In this document: positions 23,978 to 32,538 of the stretch, in pieces
Layout of the letters: every line of letters starts with the position of its first letter
Position numbering within the stretch: the first letter of the stretch is position 1
Assembly: GCA_903827375.1 (NCBI GenBank)
Contig: CAIKHZ010000187.1
Span: forward strand, 1-44,751
From: Akkermansiaceae bacterium
GTDB taxonomy: Bacteria; Verrucomicrobiota; Verrucomicrobiia; Verrucomicrobiales; Akkermansiaceae
DNA length: 44,751 nucleotides
Direction of reading: 5' to 3'
Translations under genes and position numbers: made by a program
Notes under the pieces: generated by a model
The model's input: the letters and a program-made list of their open reading frames with translations, nothing else
What the model was told of the DNA's origin: nothing
Database searches by the model: none

Positions 23978-25654
23978 TCAGCCCTTGGGTTTGAGTTCCA
24001 GATACTCGATGGACACGGCGCGTTGGTTTGGAGCGGATAGGCGCAACGTCTGCAGACCCTTTTCAAGCTTGAGTTCCGCAGCCGGTGTCATGTCCCAGAG
24101 ACCGGTGCTCCACGCCACCTTGACGGTGACAGCTTCGCCCTCCCCAACTTTGAGATTGAGAACCTGTTCAACGTTGGCGGCGGCGGCTTTCATCGTCACG
24201 ACGTAGCTGCCGGCCGCTGGAACATCGAGGACATATTCGACCCAGCTGTTATCCAAGCTTTTGCCGAAATTGAGCTGTTTGCCGCCGGTGAAACAATCAA
24301 ACACGTTGGCACCGGCCATCTTGGAAAAGACCGCAGCCTGAATGCGGGTGGCACCTGCGGTGAGCTTCACGGGGGCTTGCGCTGCGGCTGCAGTGGCCGC
24401 CTTGACCGCTGCCGTTACTTCCTTTTCAGCTTCTTCCGGTTTGAGTGAGGCGGTGGTATCGGTCTTGAGGGAACTGAGGGATTTTTGGATTTTGTGGGCC
24501 ACTTCCATCACGCTGGTTTTCGCTGGGGCGCTCAGGGCGGCTGCCAGCCAGCGCAGGTGTTCCACTTGGGTGAATTCGGCGCTGTGTTCGCGATCCTGCA
24601 CCGCAGCCATGAAGTCGAGCCCGCCCATGCCTTCGAGGTGAGACACCTGCCAACCGCGGCCGTAGCCGACTTTCCAGGCGCTGCCGGGCTGGGGTTCGGT
24701 CATTGGGTAGGCAGTTTTGTAGGCGACGCAGGCGTGAGCGGGTTGACCGACGCCGATGGCGGGAATTCCGAAGGCCTGACAAATAAACACCGACCACGAC
24801 GAGCGCGGGCCGCATTTGCCGCCGCCAGCCAGCACGTTCTTGAAGGAGCCATTGAAGTCGATGGGTGAATTGCGCCGCCATACCTCACTGGTGGAATTGA
24901 CCACCAATTCGTTCTTACGCAGGTCGGGCCGCCAGGTGTTGATCATTTGTCGGCCCCAAGCCAGATCCTCGTTAGATGCCCCGGAGCAGACGACTTTGGA
25001 GAGTTCCCAGACGGTGAGATGATCGAAGCTGGGAAACAATTCCTTGTTGTTGTGGGCCGTCTTGTAATGTTGGTAGCGCGACACGGGTTCGGCGGGGGTT
25101 TTGGCACCGCCGGCACCGATATTGACGCTGCCCGGCGGGAGAATGGCGGTGGCAATGGCGAGTTTTAAATTCAAGCCGTCCTTGGCATCCGGATCGGCGG
25201 CGAGGATTTTTTTCCAGATCTCCAAGGGGGAGGTGGACAGACCATAACTATTATCTTCTCTGGCGGCTAGACCGATGGGCACAACCCCTTCCAAATACAA
25301 ATCCAGCGCCTGGGTGTTGGTCATCAGCCAGCTCAGGAATGCCGGGTTGGCTGCATCGGCCTTGGCAAAAGCTGCCAGTTTGTCGGCTCCGGTTTTGGCG
25401 ATGAACTGCCGTTGGTCCAAGGCTGCGAGAAAAGCTGGATCCTTGAGCATGGCCAGCAGAGGGGCTTCTGCCAAGGTTCCGGAGGGCTTGAGGAAGGCGT
25501 CAAGGTTGGTCAGATATCCGGCAAAATCGCCGGATTTGATCGCGGCGTCCAGATCTTTGGCATTCGGGGCGGCGGCGTGCAGCGGAGCTGTCATGGAATA
25601 CAGCAGCGTCGCGGCGAATAGTGACTTGAGGGTTGAGGTGCCGATGGCAGTCAT
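23978..25654 (-). CDS. Secreted transglutaminase-like protein with C-terminal CBM-like domain
   Basis: The 558-residue protein has a signal peptide (cleavage near LHA-AA). A helical region is followed by a transglutaminase-like core. Cys281 lies in GGGKCGPRSSWSVF, a helix start typical of the transglutaminase/papain-like fold, with His307 in GQPAHACVAY; the third residue cannot be assigned. Residues about 435-555 form a beta-sandwich resembling carbohydrate-binding or DUF5010-like modules (WVEYVLDVPAAGSYVVTMKA, ALRLSAPN-type ends). A protease, amidase or crosslinking role in the periplasm or outside the cell is possible. It is a single gene, convergent with the amidase gene, with 30 nt between their ends. 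Confidence 0.72.
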   Translation of the reverse strand: MTAIGTSTLKSLFAATLLYSMTAPLHAAAPNAKDLDAAIKSGDFAGYLTNLDAFLKPSGTLAEAPLLAMLKDPAFLAALDQRQFIAKTGADKLAAFAKADAANPAFLSWLMTNTQALDLYLEGVVPIGLAAREDNSYGLSTSPLEIWKKILAADPDAKDGLNLKLAIATAILPPGSVNIGAGGAKTPAEPVSRYQHYKTAHNNKELFPSFDHLTVWELSKVVCSGASNEDLAWGRQMINTWRPDLRKNELVVNSTSEVWRRNSPIDFNGSFKNVLAGGGKCGPRSSWSVFICQAFGIPAIGVGQPAHACVAYKTAYPMTEPQPGSAWKVGYGRGWQVSHLEGMGGLDFMAAVQDREHSAEFTQVEHLRWLAAALSAPAKTSVMEVAHKIQKSLSSLKTDTTASLKPEEAEKEVTAAVKAATAAAAQAPVKLTAGATRIQAAVFSKMAGANVFDCFTGGKQLNFGKSLDNSWVEYVLDVPAAGSYVVTMKAAAANVEQVLNLKVGEGEAVTVKVAWSTGLWDMTPAAELKLEKGLQTLRLSAPNQRAVSIEYLELKPKG

Positions 25655-25897
25655 GTGGGAGGTTGTTTTGTGGGTGGTTTTTGCAGATATTTCAAGGGAG
25701 TTGCGGGAGTGGCCGAGTGGATCTACAGCCGGGCGCGTCTGCCGATACTTGCTGTGCGGTGGCTATCTTTCAAGCACGGTTTGCAAAAGGCGGATAGGCG
25801 GAAGGTCGGCACAACATTGCGCCAAGGGATGCTGGACAACGCCCGTATGTGGGCTCAGAGTCCTGCCGCTCACAAAATTGCCCACCTCGAATCTATC

Positions 25898-27100
25898 ATG
25901 CATATCCTCAACTCACCCCGTCTTGCGATGTTCTCCCTGTGCGGCCTCTTGTCGCTGGGCAGCGCCTCGCCAAGTGCCGCCCAACCCCCATTCCAAGTCA
26001 TGCCTGTGACCGCCGAACAGGCAGCGGAATACAAACTGGACACCACTTTCTATAAAAAAAGCACCCTTGTTCAAAACATTCTTATCGCCACTTCCGAGAA
26101 AGTGCCCGACCTCGTCCATCAGGAGGCCGCCTATCTGTTTGACAAGATCATGAGCGACGTCAAGCCGGCCATTGCGCAGCGCATCCGTGATCACAAGGTG
26201 CTGTGTGTGCTGGTGGGCCATTCCGAATTGGTGTCTGAATTGCCTCAATACCGGTCCGATAAAACGGGCAAGGACCTCGATTTCTATAACTGGCGAAACC
26301 GCGGGTCACTCAGTTCGCCTAACGATCGGCTCACGGTCCTGTTCTCTGAGGAGGACGTCATGGAATATGAGGGAGGGATGCAGTTGGAGAGTATTTTGGT
26401 GCATGAATTTGGCCATGTGATAGACGGCGCAGGCTTCGACGACGGGTTGCAACAGCGGCTCGCCGCAGCGTTCAAGCATGCCAAGGAGATCGGGATTTAC
26501 AACGACGGCTATGCGGCGCAGAAGTTCCGGCGGGTGACGGGCAAGACGCCGGTCAGCTTGTTAGACGCGCTAGTGAAGTCGTTCCCCGCGCAATCCCCCG
26601 GCTTTCTCCGGCAATGCCTCGATGGCGGCGATATCCTGGTGAATGGCAAACCGTGCCAAGCGGATGTAAAGGTCTGCGGCGATGACAAGGTTCTCATTGT
26701 GTTTGGCGGGCCGAAGCAATGTTATGCTGGTACGAATGCCGCAGAGTACTGGGCCGAGGGCGTGCAGGATTGGTATGATACCAATCGGACGATGGACCAC
26801 GACCACAACCACATCCACACCCGCGCTGCGTTCAAGACCTACGATCCACAATTGGCCACTCTCATCGCTGATGTGTTAGGCGACGGTTCCTGGCGCTTTG
26901 TGTCACCCCGCGAGCGGGCCGGCAGCGGGCATCTGGCCGGGTACGATCCCGCCAGCGCTCCCACAGTCGTCAAGCTCGAGCACATTGACACAGCGGCGCA
27001 GGACTACTATGACGGATACTGGAAGGATTACTGGCAGCGCTTGCATGACAAGTATCCATCCCCGCCCGCAATCAAGGCACAGACACCAGCCAGTCCTTGA
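25898..27100 (+). CDS. Secreted HEFGH zinc metalloprotease-like protein
   Basis: From ATG 25898 the 400-residue product has a signal peptide (cleavage near SAA-QP, residue 28). The zinc motif HEFGH (169-173) follows SILV. A glutamate-rich segment AAEYWAEGVQDWYDTN (about 281-296) probably supplies the third zinc ligand, as in gluzincins. The Asp/His-rich stretch MDHDHNHIHT might bind an additional metal. I recognise the general pattern of uncharacterised secreted 'anthrax lethal factor-like' peptidases but not a named MEROPS family. The same frame is open upstream to 25655, but those 81 residues precede the signal peptide and are unlikely to be translated. Confidence 0.75.
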   Translation: MHILNSPRLAMFSLCGLLSLGSASPSAAQPPFQVMPVTAEQAAEYKLDTTFYKKSTLVQNILIATSEKVPDLVHQEAAYLFDKIMSDVKPAIAQRIRDHKVLCVLVGHSELVSELPQYRSDKTGKDLDFYNWRNRGSLSSPNDRLTVLFSEEDVMEYEGGMQLESILVHEFGHVIDGAGFDDGLQQRLAAAFKHAKEIGIYNDGYAAQKFRRVTGKTPVSLLDALVKSFPAQSPGFLRQCLDGGDILVNGKPCQADVKVCGDDKVLIVFGGPKQCYAGTNAAEYWAEGVQDWYDTNRTMDHDHNHIHTRAAFKTYDPQLATLIADVLGDGSWRFVSPRERAGSGHLAGYDPASAPTVVKLEHIDTAAQDYYDGYWKDYWQRLHDKYPSPPAIKAQTPASP

Positions 27101-27127
27101 TGGCACGCATATTTTGGCAACAAGGCT

Positions 27128-28057
27128 TTATTTAATCTCGGCGCTGGGATTTTTTGGCCAAATCCAGCGAACCACCCTGCCGCCTTGCATGAGAGCTTTG
27201 GCCTCAATGGTCTTTACCCCGAAAATGCTTTCCTGGGTATAGCGAACCAGGCCGATTTGATAGGTCTCGGCGTTGATCACCTCATCGGGCTCGGCTTTCC
27301 ATTCCTGAACTTGCTCGAAAGTAAATTCCTTGATGGCACCGCCGCGAAGATGCGATTTCATCACCTCCACGGCGTCGGCCGGAGTGCCCGACTGCGGCAC
27401 CACCGCAGGGACGGCATTCGTGCCAGCTTGGGGCGGCGTCACATTGGGCTCGGTTGAGGTGCCGGACTGCGGTGCTGTTTGACCAGCCGGGACCTGAGGT
27501 GATGGTGCCAGTTGTGGATTGGCCGCGAGTTGCTCCATCAGGTCGGTGCCACTCACCGGCACCCGGCCTTCAAACGGGCTGGAACCCGGACTAACAACCA
27601 CTTGATCCCCCTCAATGCGGACCAAGGTAAGGCGGCTGCCGGGGTCGATTTTCATTTTCAGGCCGGTGGCGTCACCTACTTCGGTGGAAATCTTGAGGGT
27701 GACTTGGGTCGGCAGCTGCGCCGGGGTGAGTCTCGCCAAGTCGATGGCCGACGCTGTCGGCGCTGTGGTGCTCGGCGCTGTGGTGCTCGGCGTGGTGGTG
27801 CTCGGCGTGGTGGTGCTCGGCGTGGTGGTGCTCGGCGTGGTGGTGCTCGGCGTGGTGGTGCTCGGCGTGGTGGGGCTCGGCGTGGTGGGGCTCGGCGTGG
27901 TGGGGGAATCTGCAGCTGGCGCTGCGGATGGCTTGATGGCGGCCGGTTTGGCAGGCACGCTTTGCGACAACCCGGTGAGCTGATAGCGCATCGAAGGATA
28001 CTTCAAGTAACCAGCAAGCGCAGCGGTGAAACCCAAGATGCCAATGATCCATTTCAT
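27128..28057 (-). CDS. Hypothetical protein with Thr/Pro pentapeptide repeat linker
   Basis: The 309-residue protein begins with a hydrophobic helix (WIIGILGFTAALAGYL) that is probably a signal anchor. Ten pentapeptide units follow at about residues 51-100: SPTTP x3, STTTP x5, STTAP x2. Next is a beta-rich domain (QVTLKISTEVGDATGLKMK, GSRLTLVRIEGDQVVV). A second Pro/Gln-rich linker leads to a C-terminal domain containing INAETYQIGLVRYTQESIFG and VRWIWPKNPSAEI. No known domain is recognised. The layout suggests a membrane-anchored periplasmic protein with two extended spacers. It converges with the metalloprotease gene (27-nt gap). Confidence 0.75.
   Translation of the reverse strand: MKWIIGILGFTAALAGYLKYPSMRYQLTGLSQSVPAKPAAIKPSAAPAADSPTTPSPTTPSPTTPSTTTPSTTTPSTTTPSTTTPSTTTPSTTAPSTTAPTASAIDLARLTPAQLPTQVTLKISTEVGDATGLKMKIDPGSRLTLVRIEGDQVVVSPGSSPFEGRVPVSGTDLMEQLAANPQLAPSPQVPAGQTAPQSGTSTEPNVTPPQAGTNAVPAVVPQSGTPADAVEVMKSHLRGGAIKEFTFEQVQEWKAEPDEVINAETYQIGLVRYTQESIFGVKTIEAKALMQGGRVVRWIWPKNPSAEIK
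27758..27907 (-). repeat. 15-bp tandem repeat (10 units) encoding Thr/Pro pentapeptides
   Basis: Ten consecutive 15-nt units of CGGCGTGGTGGTGCT and single-base variants fill 27758-27907. Unit length is a multiple of three, so copy-number change keeps the reading frame. Five adjacent units are identical, a sign of recent slippage. Confidence 0.9.
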
Positions 28058-28221
28058 AATTGTAGAGGAATACCTGCCGTCTTTTAGAATTTAAGAAGGA
28101 ACTTACAAGGGAAAAACGTGGGTAAAAACTCGGGTCTTTCAGATTGGGTTAGGGCGAGATCGGGGATTGCGGCGAGGGACAATCCGTTCCATACTCTTTT
28201 GCGAGAGCGAAACCATCATTC

Positions 28222-28890
28222 ATGCGGGCATTACTTTTCAGTTGTGAATATGCGACCTGTGCGGTGCCCGAAGCCTATCGGGAATTTTTTCAAAGGGCGG
28301 GGGATCTGGTGACATCGCCAGCCGGCTGGGATCCGGGTGCCTTGAATTTAGCCCAAGGGTTCTCGATGAGATTTCGCACGCCGTTGGTGCACGGTCAGCG
28401 CACGCGTTTGCTCATTGATCTGGATGCCGACGGAGATGCCCGGTGGAGCCGCTTTTCGAAGAAAATCCCCGAAGCGGGCCGCATCAAACTGGTGGAGCGA
28501 GAGGAAGTGGCCTATCGCAGTGCGCTGCGCTTGCGCATCGAAGAGGATTTGCGCCGCCATTCGGCGATATGGCATGTGATGGTGCGCACAGTGGGCGGAC
28601 CCGCAGGGAAAATCGTCTTGGAATCTTTCACACCCGGGGGCTTGGGTGAATCCACCGCAGCCGCTTGGCGCGATGAGTTATTGTCGATGGGTTTGGACGT
28701 CAGTCATCACAAGGGGGTGAAGGGTTCCGCGTTGGCGGCGGATTTGGGGGCGCGGTTTCCGGAGAAGGGCTACGGTTTGTTGCGTCTCAAGGTGGCACAG
28801 ACGTTTTTTCTGGAAGGCCGCCCATGGCGCTGGGAGATGCTTAAAAAAGCCATGTTGGATTCGCTCGCCGCTGTGGGTGGCGAAGAATAA
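28222..28890 (+). CDS. N-formylglutamate amidohydrolase-like protein
   Basis: The 222-residue protein starts with LLFSCEYATCAVPEAYREF, corresponding to SCEHxxNxVPxxY of the N-formylglutamate amidohydrolase/HutG-like family. GWDPGALNLAQGFS and LLIDLDADGD follow, matching the family's GxDPGA and VDLNRS blocks. Two changes deserve note: the His of SCEH is Tyr, and the Asn/Arg of DLNRS are replaced. The metal or substrate site may therefore be altered. Related proteins hydrolyse N-formyl-L-glutamate in histidine breakdown, but no hut genes are nearby, so the substrate is unknown. It is immediately followed by the lipoate-ligase-like gene, probably in one transcript. Confidence 0.75.
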   Translation: MRALLFSCEYATCAVPEAYREFFQRAGDLVTSPAGWDPGALNLAQGFSMRFRTPLVHGQRTRLLIDLDADGDARWSRFSKKIPEAGRIKLVEREEVAYRSALRLRIEEDLRRHSAIWHVMVRTVGGPAGKIVLESFTPGGLGESTAAAWRDELLSMGLDVSHHKGVKGSALAADLGARFPEKGYGLLRLKVAQTFFLEGRPWRWEMLKKAMLDSLAAVGGEE

Positions 28891-28995
28891 TTGACCGCCT
28901 GCTGCCAGTCAGAGCAAGCGCTCAGCGGTGCCTCACGCGTATATTTTGTGACTTTTCGGGTTGTAGGGATATGGCTCAGCAGGCTATACACGGGC

Positions 28996-29667
28996 GTGAT
29001 TTTCCGACAATTGCAGGTGTGGATTGATCCGGTTCGACGCCATGGCCCGGAGGCGATGGCGGTGGACGAGTGGCTGCTGGAAACGGCGGTGGCACCGGTG
29101 TTGCGAGTCTATCAGTGGGAAGGCGAGTGGGGAACTCTTGGGTATTTCGGCGGTTTGGAGCAAGCTCGAAATGCGCTACCGGGTGTGGACTGGGTGCGGC
29201 GATGGACCGGTGGCGGAGTGGTCGATCACCGGTTGGATTGGACATATACGGTGGTGGCTCCCAGTAGTGAAGTGCTGGCAACGAGGCGAGGAGCGGAGAG
29301 TTACCGGTGGATTCACGAGGCGCTGGTGGCAGCACTGCAGAACGAACTGCGAGGCGTTCGCCTGAGTGCAGGCGAGGCTCAAACCGGTGACGCCATGTGC
29401 TTTGATAACCCGGTCAGCCACGACCTAGTCACCGCTGATGGCCAAAAACTCGCTGGTGCTGGCCAGCGGCGAACACGCCACGGCCTGCTGCACCAAGGAT
29501 CGGTGTCTCTTTCTTGCGCCGAGGTGACGTCGCAGCAACGGGCCGAATTCCTCGCTGCGGGATTGGCAGCGGACTGGCATCTGTGCGATTTCATGGTTCC
29601 TACTGCCCGTATTTCAGACTTGGTCCGGGTGCGCTACGCCAACGATGCATGGACCCGTCGCCGCTGA
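28996..29667 (+). CDS. Lipoate-protein ligase A / octanoyltransferase-like protein
   Basis: The product of about 223 residues has the biotin/lipoate ligase fold motifs MAVDEWLLE, VLRVYQWEG, the RRWTGGGVVDHRLDWTYTVV loop, and KLAGAGQRRTRHGLLHQGSVSL. These bind the acyl-adenylate or acyl-thioester; GQKLAGAGQRR carries the catalytic Lys. It should attach lipoate or octanoate to lipoyl domains in the cytoplasm. The exact activity (LplA, LipM or an inactive paralogue) cannot be settled. The start is uncertain: the frame is open from 28891, and GTG 28996, TTG 29011 or GTG 29017 put MAVDE at the usual distance from the N-terminus. Confidence 0.85.
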   Translation: MIFRQLQVWIDPVRRHGPEAMAVDEWLLETAVAPVLRVYQWEGEWGTLGYFGGLEQARNALPGVDWVRRWTGGGVVDHRLDWTYTVVAPSSEVLATRRGAESYRWIHEALVAALQNELRGVRLSAGEAQTGDAMCFDNPVSHDLVTADGQKLAGAGQRRTRHGLLHQGSVSLSCAEVTSQQRAEFLAAGLAADWHLCDFMVPTARISDLVRVRYANDAWTRRR

Positions 29668-29789
29668 TTGAAGGGAATGACAGTTCGAGCACGGCCACTG
29701 CGGCGCGCAGACTCGCGGTGAGAACGCCGCCTCCCCGGAAAGCATTTCGCCGCTTGCCAGAGGGCACCGGACGAGGTATCTAATGCGGC

Positions 29790-30737
29790 ATGGAACCGCT
29801 GACTTTCGTGCCGCTTTACATGGAACGGGTTTGGGGAGGGCGCGAATTGGAACGCATCTATGGCCGCGAGCTACCCACGGCTAATCTGCCGTATGGGGAG
29901 TCGTGGGAGATTGTGGACCGGGAAGCGGAGCAGTCCGTGGTCGATGAGGGGGAGTTTGCCGGGATGTCCTTGCATCAACTCTGGAGTGAGCAGCGCGCTA
30001 CAGTATTCGGCGAGGGGTTTGAGAAACACTCTCGATTCCCGCTGTTAATAAAAGTGCTCGATGCCCGTGACGATCTTTCACTGCAAGTCCATCCCCCGGC
30101 CCAACTCGCAGCAAACCTGGGAGGCGAACCCAAGACCGAGATGTGGTACATCGCCGATTGCACAGCGGGAGCCAAACTCTATGTCGGACTCAAGGCCGGG
30201 ATAACTCGGCCGGAATTCGAACGGGCCATCCAAGACGGATCGGTAGCGGCTTGCGTCCACTCCATCACGCCCCGGCCCGGCGAGTCTGTCCTAATCAAAT
30301 CGGGCCGCTTGCACGCCATCGGCGCGGGATTTCTCATCCACGAAATCCAACAAAACTCAGATACCACCTACCGCGTGTTTGATTGGAACCGCTGCGGCCT
30401 CGATGGCAAACCCCGCCAACTCCACGTCGCAGCGTCGCTCGCCAGCATCGACTTCAACGACTACGAACCGGCCATGGATGTACCCCAAGGCGACACTTTG
30501 GCTGCCTGCCAGTATTTTAAGACCACGCGAAAGATTCTTTCAGACGGTGACTCTATCTCCAACCCTGAAACCGGAAAATTCTCCATCATTGTGGTGGTGG
30601 ACGGAAACTTGGCGAGTGCGGGCGGCCGCAGTTTTGGCAAAGGCAGCTTCTTGCTGCTGCCTCGCGATGCCAAACCCATGCAAGCCCAACCCCATGCCTG
30701 CATCCTACAGGTGACCCTGCCTATTGGGGAAGAATGA
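29790..30737 (+). CDS. manA: Mannose-6-phosphate isomerase, type I
   Basis: The enzyme interconverts fructose-6-phosphate and mannose-6-phosphate using zinc. The 315-residue protein, of the short bacterial class, has FPLLIKVLDARDDLSLQVHP with the zinc-binding Gln/His, KTEMWYI with the zinc Glu, and the catalytic block SGRLHAIGAGFLIHEIQQNS followed by DTTYRVFDW. Cupin strands continue to the C-terminus. It would feed GDP-mannose and possibly fucose metabolism, but no related gene is adjacent. ATG 29790 directly precedes the conserved PLTFVPLYMERVWGG. Confidence 0.94.
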   Translation: MEPLTFVPLYMERVWGGRELERIYGRELPTANLPYGESWEIVDREAEQSVVDEGEFAGMSLHQLWSEQRATVFGEGFEKHSRFPLLIKVLDARDDLSLQVHPPAQLAANLGGEPKTEMWYIADCTAGAKLYVGLKAGITRPEFERAIQDGSVAACVHSITPRPGESVLIKSGRLHAIGAGFLIHEIQQNSDTTYRVFDWNRCGLDGKPRQLHVAASLASIDFNDYEPAMDVPQGDTLAACQYFKTTRKILSDGDSISNPETGKFSIIVVVDGNLASAGGRSFGKGSFLLLPRDAKPMQAQPHACILQVTLPIGEE

Positions 30738-30909
30738 CGATCTGAAACCGCCACGGATTGCCTAATTTCCCGGCTCTCATCCGAGATAACCGCAGGCTCT
30801 TGCCATGCCATCTCTTGAGCGATTTCGGAGGCGAAACGGACGCAACCTGCTACAAAAAAAATGATTTTTCTGTGCAACCTCAGGCGACGTGGCGGGTTTC
30901 CGTTCACGC

Positions 30910-31335
30910 ATGAAGAACTACACACTCAGTTTGTGCGTCGCAGCTGCGGCGCTTTTCACCCTTCCATCCACCAGCTTCGCTCAAGATAAGCCTGCTGGGG
31001 ATCCACCGGCGCGCGCCGCCCGCGGTGCTCGTTTCGGCCCTGAGGAACGGCTCAAGCAAATGACCCAGTCACTCACCCTCACTCAGGACCAGCAGGACAA
31101 GATCAAGGCGATCCTCGAGAAAAACGCGGCCGCAACGAAAGAACTCATGAGCAAAGGGTTCCAGAATTTGACCGCCGAAGAAAAAACGAAGATGGGCGAA
31201 TTGCGGAAAAAGCAGACAGAAGAGATCGACGCGGTGCTCACGGATGAGCAAAAGGCCAAACAAAAGGCTGATATGGAAAAACGCCGTGGCGCAGGCCGCG
31301 CCGGTGCCCAGCCCAAGCCTGATCCAGCAAAATAA
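30910..31335 (+). CDS. Small periplasmic Spy/CpxP-like LTxxQ protein
   Basis: ATG 30910 gives 141 residues with a clear signal peptide (YTLSLCVAAAALFTLPSTSFA, cleavage before QD). The mature protein is highly charged and helical, with an LTxxQ motif (LTLTQDQQDKIKAIL) and a second repeat-like segment (LTAEEKTKMGELRKKQTEEI, then AVLTDEQKAK). This is the pattern of Spy/CpxP periplasmic chaperone or stress-sensor proteins. The tail is Lys/Pro/Ala-rich. A strong terminator follows, so it is a single-gene transcript. Confidence 0.8.
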   Translation: MKNYTLSLCVAAAALFTLPSTSFAQDKPAGDPPARAARGARFGPEERLKQMTQSLTLTQDQQDKIKAILEKNAAATKELMSKGFQNLTAEEKTKMGELRKKQTEEIDAVLTDEQKAKQKADMEKRRGAGRAGAQPKPDPAK

Positions 31336-31361
31336 TCCCCCGATTCAACCACTCAACAACG

Positions 31362-31390
31362 GGCGGGAAGCACCAGCTTCCCGCCTTTTT
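31362..31390 (+). terminator. Rho-independent terminator after the LTxxQ gene
   Basis: A perfect 10-bp GC-rich stem (GGCGGGAAGC / GCTTCCCGCC) with a 4-nt ACCA loop is followed at once by TTTTT (31386-31390). It lies 27 nt after the stop codon at 31335, between two convergent genes. Confidence 0.93.
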
Positions 31391-31421
31391 CGTGTCTTGA
31401 AATGCAGCCACCAGATGGCGC

Positions 31422-32048
31422 TTACTTCGACAGATAGGCGCTCACCCCAGAGTGGTCGGGGGTCATGGCGGAGTCGCCCATTTTCCAATCCATCGGGCAG
31501 ACCTCGCCGAATTGTTCGAAGTGCTGGAGCGCATCAATCATGCGCAGGCACTCACCAATCGAACGGCCCAGCGGCATATCATTGACGACTTGGTGGCGGA
31601 CGATGCCGGCGAGGTCGATGAGGAACAGTCCACGATAGGCAACGAGTTCACCGGTGACGCTGACCACGCCATTGTCATCGATGGAGCGCTGGCCGGCGAG
31701 CACATCGTAGGCCTCGGAGATGGTTTTGTTGATATCAGCGACGAGCGGATAGGTCACGCCCTGGATGCCGCCCTGCTGGCGCGGCGTTTGCAGCCACGTC
31801 CAGTGGGCAAACTCGGAATCCGTCGAGCAACCGACCACCTCCACATTGCGTTTTTTAAACTCGCCGAGTTCTTCCTGGAAACGGTGCAATTCGGTGGGAC
31901 ACACGAAGGTGAAGTCTTTCGGGTAGAAAAACAGCACGACGTAGCTCTGGCCTTTGAACTGCTCGAGCGAAAAGTCCTCGATGATGGTGGTGCCGGCGAC
32001 GGCCTTGGCGCGGAACAAGGGGGCAGGTTTGCCAACTAGGACAGACAT
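31422..32048 (-). CDS. Typical 2-Cys peroxiredoxin (AhpC/Prx1 type)
   Basis: The enzyme reduces hydrogen and organic peroxides in the cytoplasm. The 208-residue product has peroxidatic Cys50 in FYPKDFTFVCPTE and resolving Cys in GEVCPMDWK. Thr/Arg active-site support comes from FVCPTE and the YRGLFLID region. An inserted loop (WTWLQTPRQQGGIQ) is typical of this subfamily. ATG 32048 is used since MSVLVGKPAPLF is the conserved N-terminus; the longer frame to 32117 adds 23 basic residues. No reductase gene is adjacent. Confidence 0.94.
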   Translation of the reverse strand: MSVLVGKPAPLFRAKAVAGTTIIEDFSLEQFKGQSYVVLFFYPKDFTFVCPTELHRFQEELGEFKKRNVEVVGCSTDSEFAHWTWLQTPRQQGGIQGVTYPLVADINKTISEAYDVLAGQRSIDDNGVVSVTGELVAYRGLFLIDLAGIVRHQVVNDMPLGRSIGECLRMIDALQHFEQFGEVCPMDWKMGDSAMTPDHSGVSAYLSK

Positions 32049-32214
32049 GGTGGTGAGGTGGTGCGTGTGGTTAGAAATTAGGATGGGTGTGCGGACGGGG
32101 AGGCGCCTAGCCTGCATCGCACGTCAGGGAAATAAGCGCGAATGAGCGGCTGCGCAAGCTCCAACATGGGCAATTTTTTCTTTGAGCAAGTAGCCCGTGA
32201 TCCGATGAGTCATT

Positions 32215-32538
32215 CTATTGGCAATAGTATCCGGCTTTATCACGGTTTGTTGTCTGGTATCCGGCTTGGTTGTAGCCATGGATGTCGTAACCATATTTGT
32301 TATATCCGCAATAGTCGTAGCCGTTGTGGTAGGTGCTATAATAGTAACCGTGACGTTTTTTGTAATAGTATCCTTGCCTATCGGCTTTTGGATTGATCGC
32401 ATATCCTATATCTTCCGCTTTCACTACGATGCGCGGATCAACAGGATGGATGAGGTGTCCTTTGGCATCGTATGTGGTTATGCAACTGGTGTCGGAGAGT
32501 GCCGTGAGGGCAATTAGCAAAGTCGAAATGGTTTTCAT
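32215..32538 (-). CDS. Small Gly/Tyr-rich lipoprotein
   Basis: The 107-residue protein has a signal peptide with an imperfect lipobox (ALTALSDTSC, Cys19). A short conserved-looking segment (AKGHLIHPVDPRIVVKAEDI) follows. The C-terminal half repeats GY every 3-5 residues: GYYYKKRHGYYYSTYHNGYD and CGYNKYGYDIHGYNQAGY. Such Gly/Tyr repeats suggest an extended, sticky or metal-binding surface segment. No named family is recognised. The coding DNA is markedly AT-rich against its neighbours, partly because of Tyr/Asn codons, and might indicate transfer. Confidence 0.75.
   Translation of the reverse strand: MKTISTLLIALTALSDTSCITTYDAKGHLIHPVDPRIVVKAEDIGYAINPKADRQGYYYKKRHGYYYSTYHNGYDYCGYNKYGYDIHGYNQAGYQTTNRDKAGYYCQ

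Noticed and set aside
25700-25760. GGGAGTTGCGGGAGTGGCCGAG, resembling the 5' end of a Ser/Leu tRNA
   Set aside because: No matching acceptor stem, anticodon arm or T-loop (no GTTCGAATCC-like block) follows, so no cloverleaf can be drawn.
27672-28052. Minus-strand frame with His/Ala/Glu repeats (EPHHAEPHHAE type)
   Set aside because: Alternate reading of the 15-bp tandem repeat. The annotated frame has the N-terminal membrane helix and two plausible folded regions outside the repeat.
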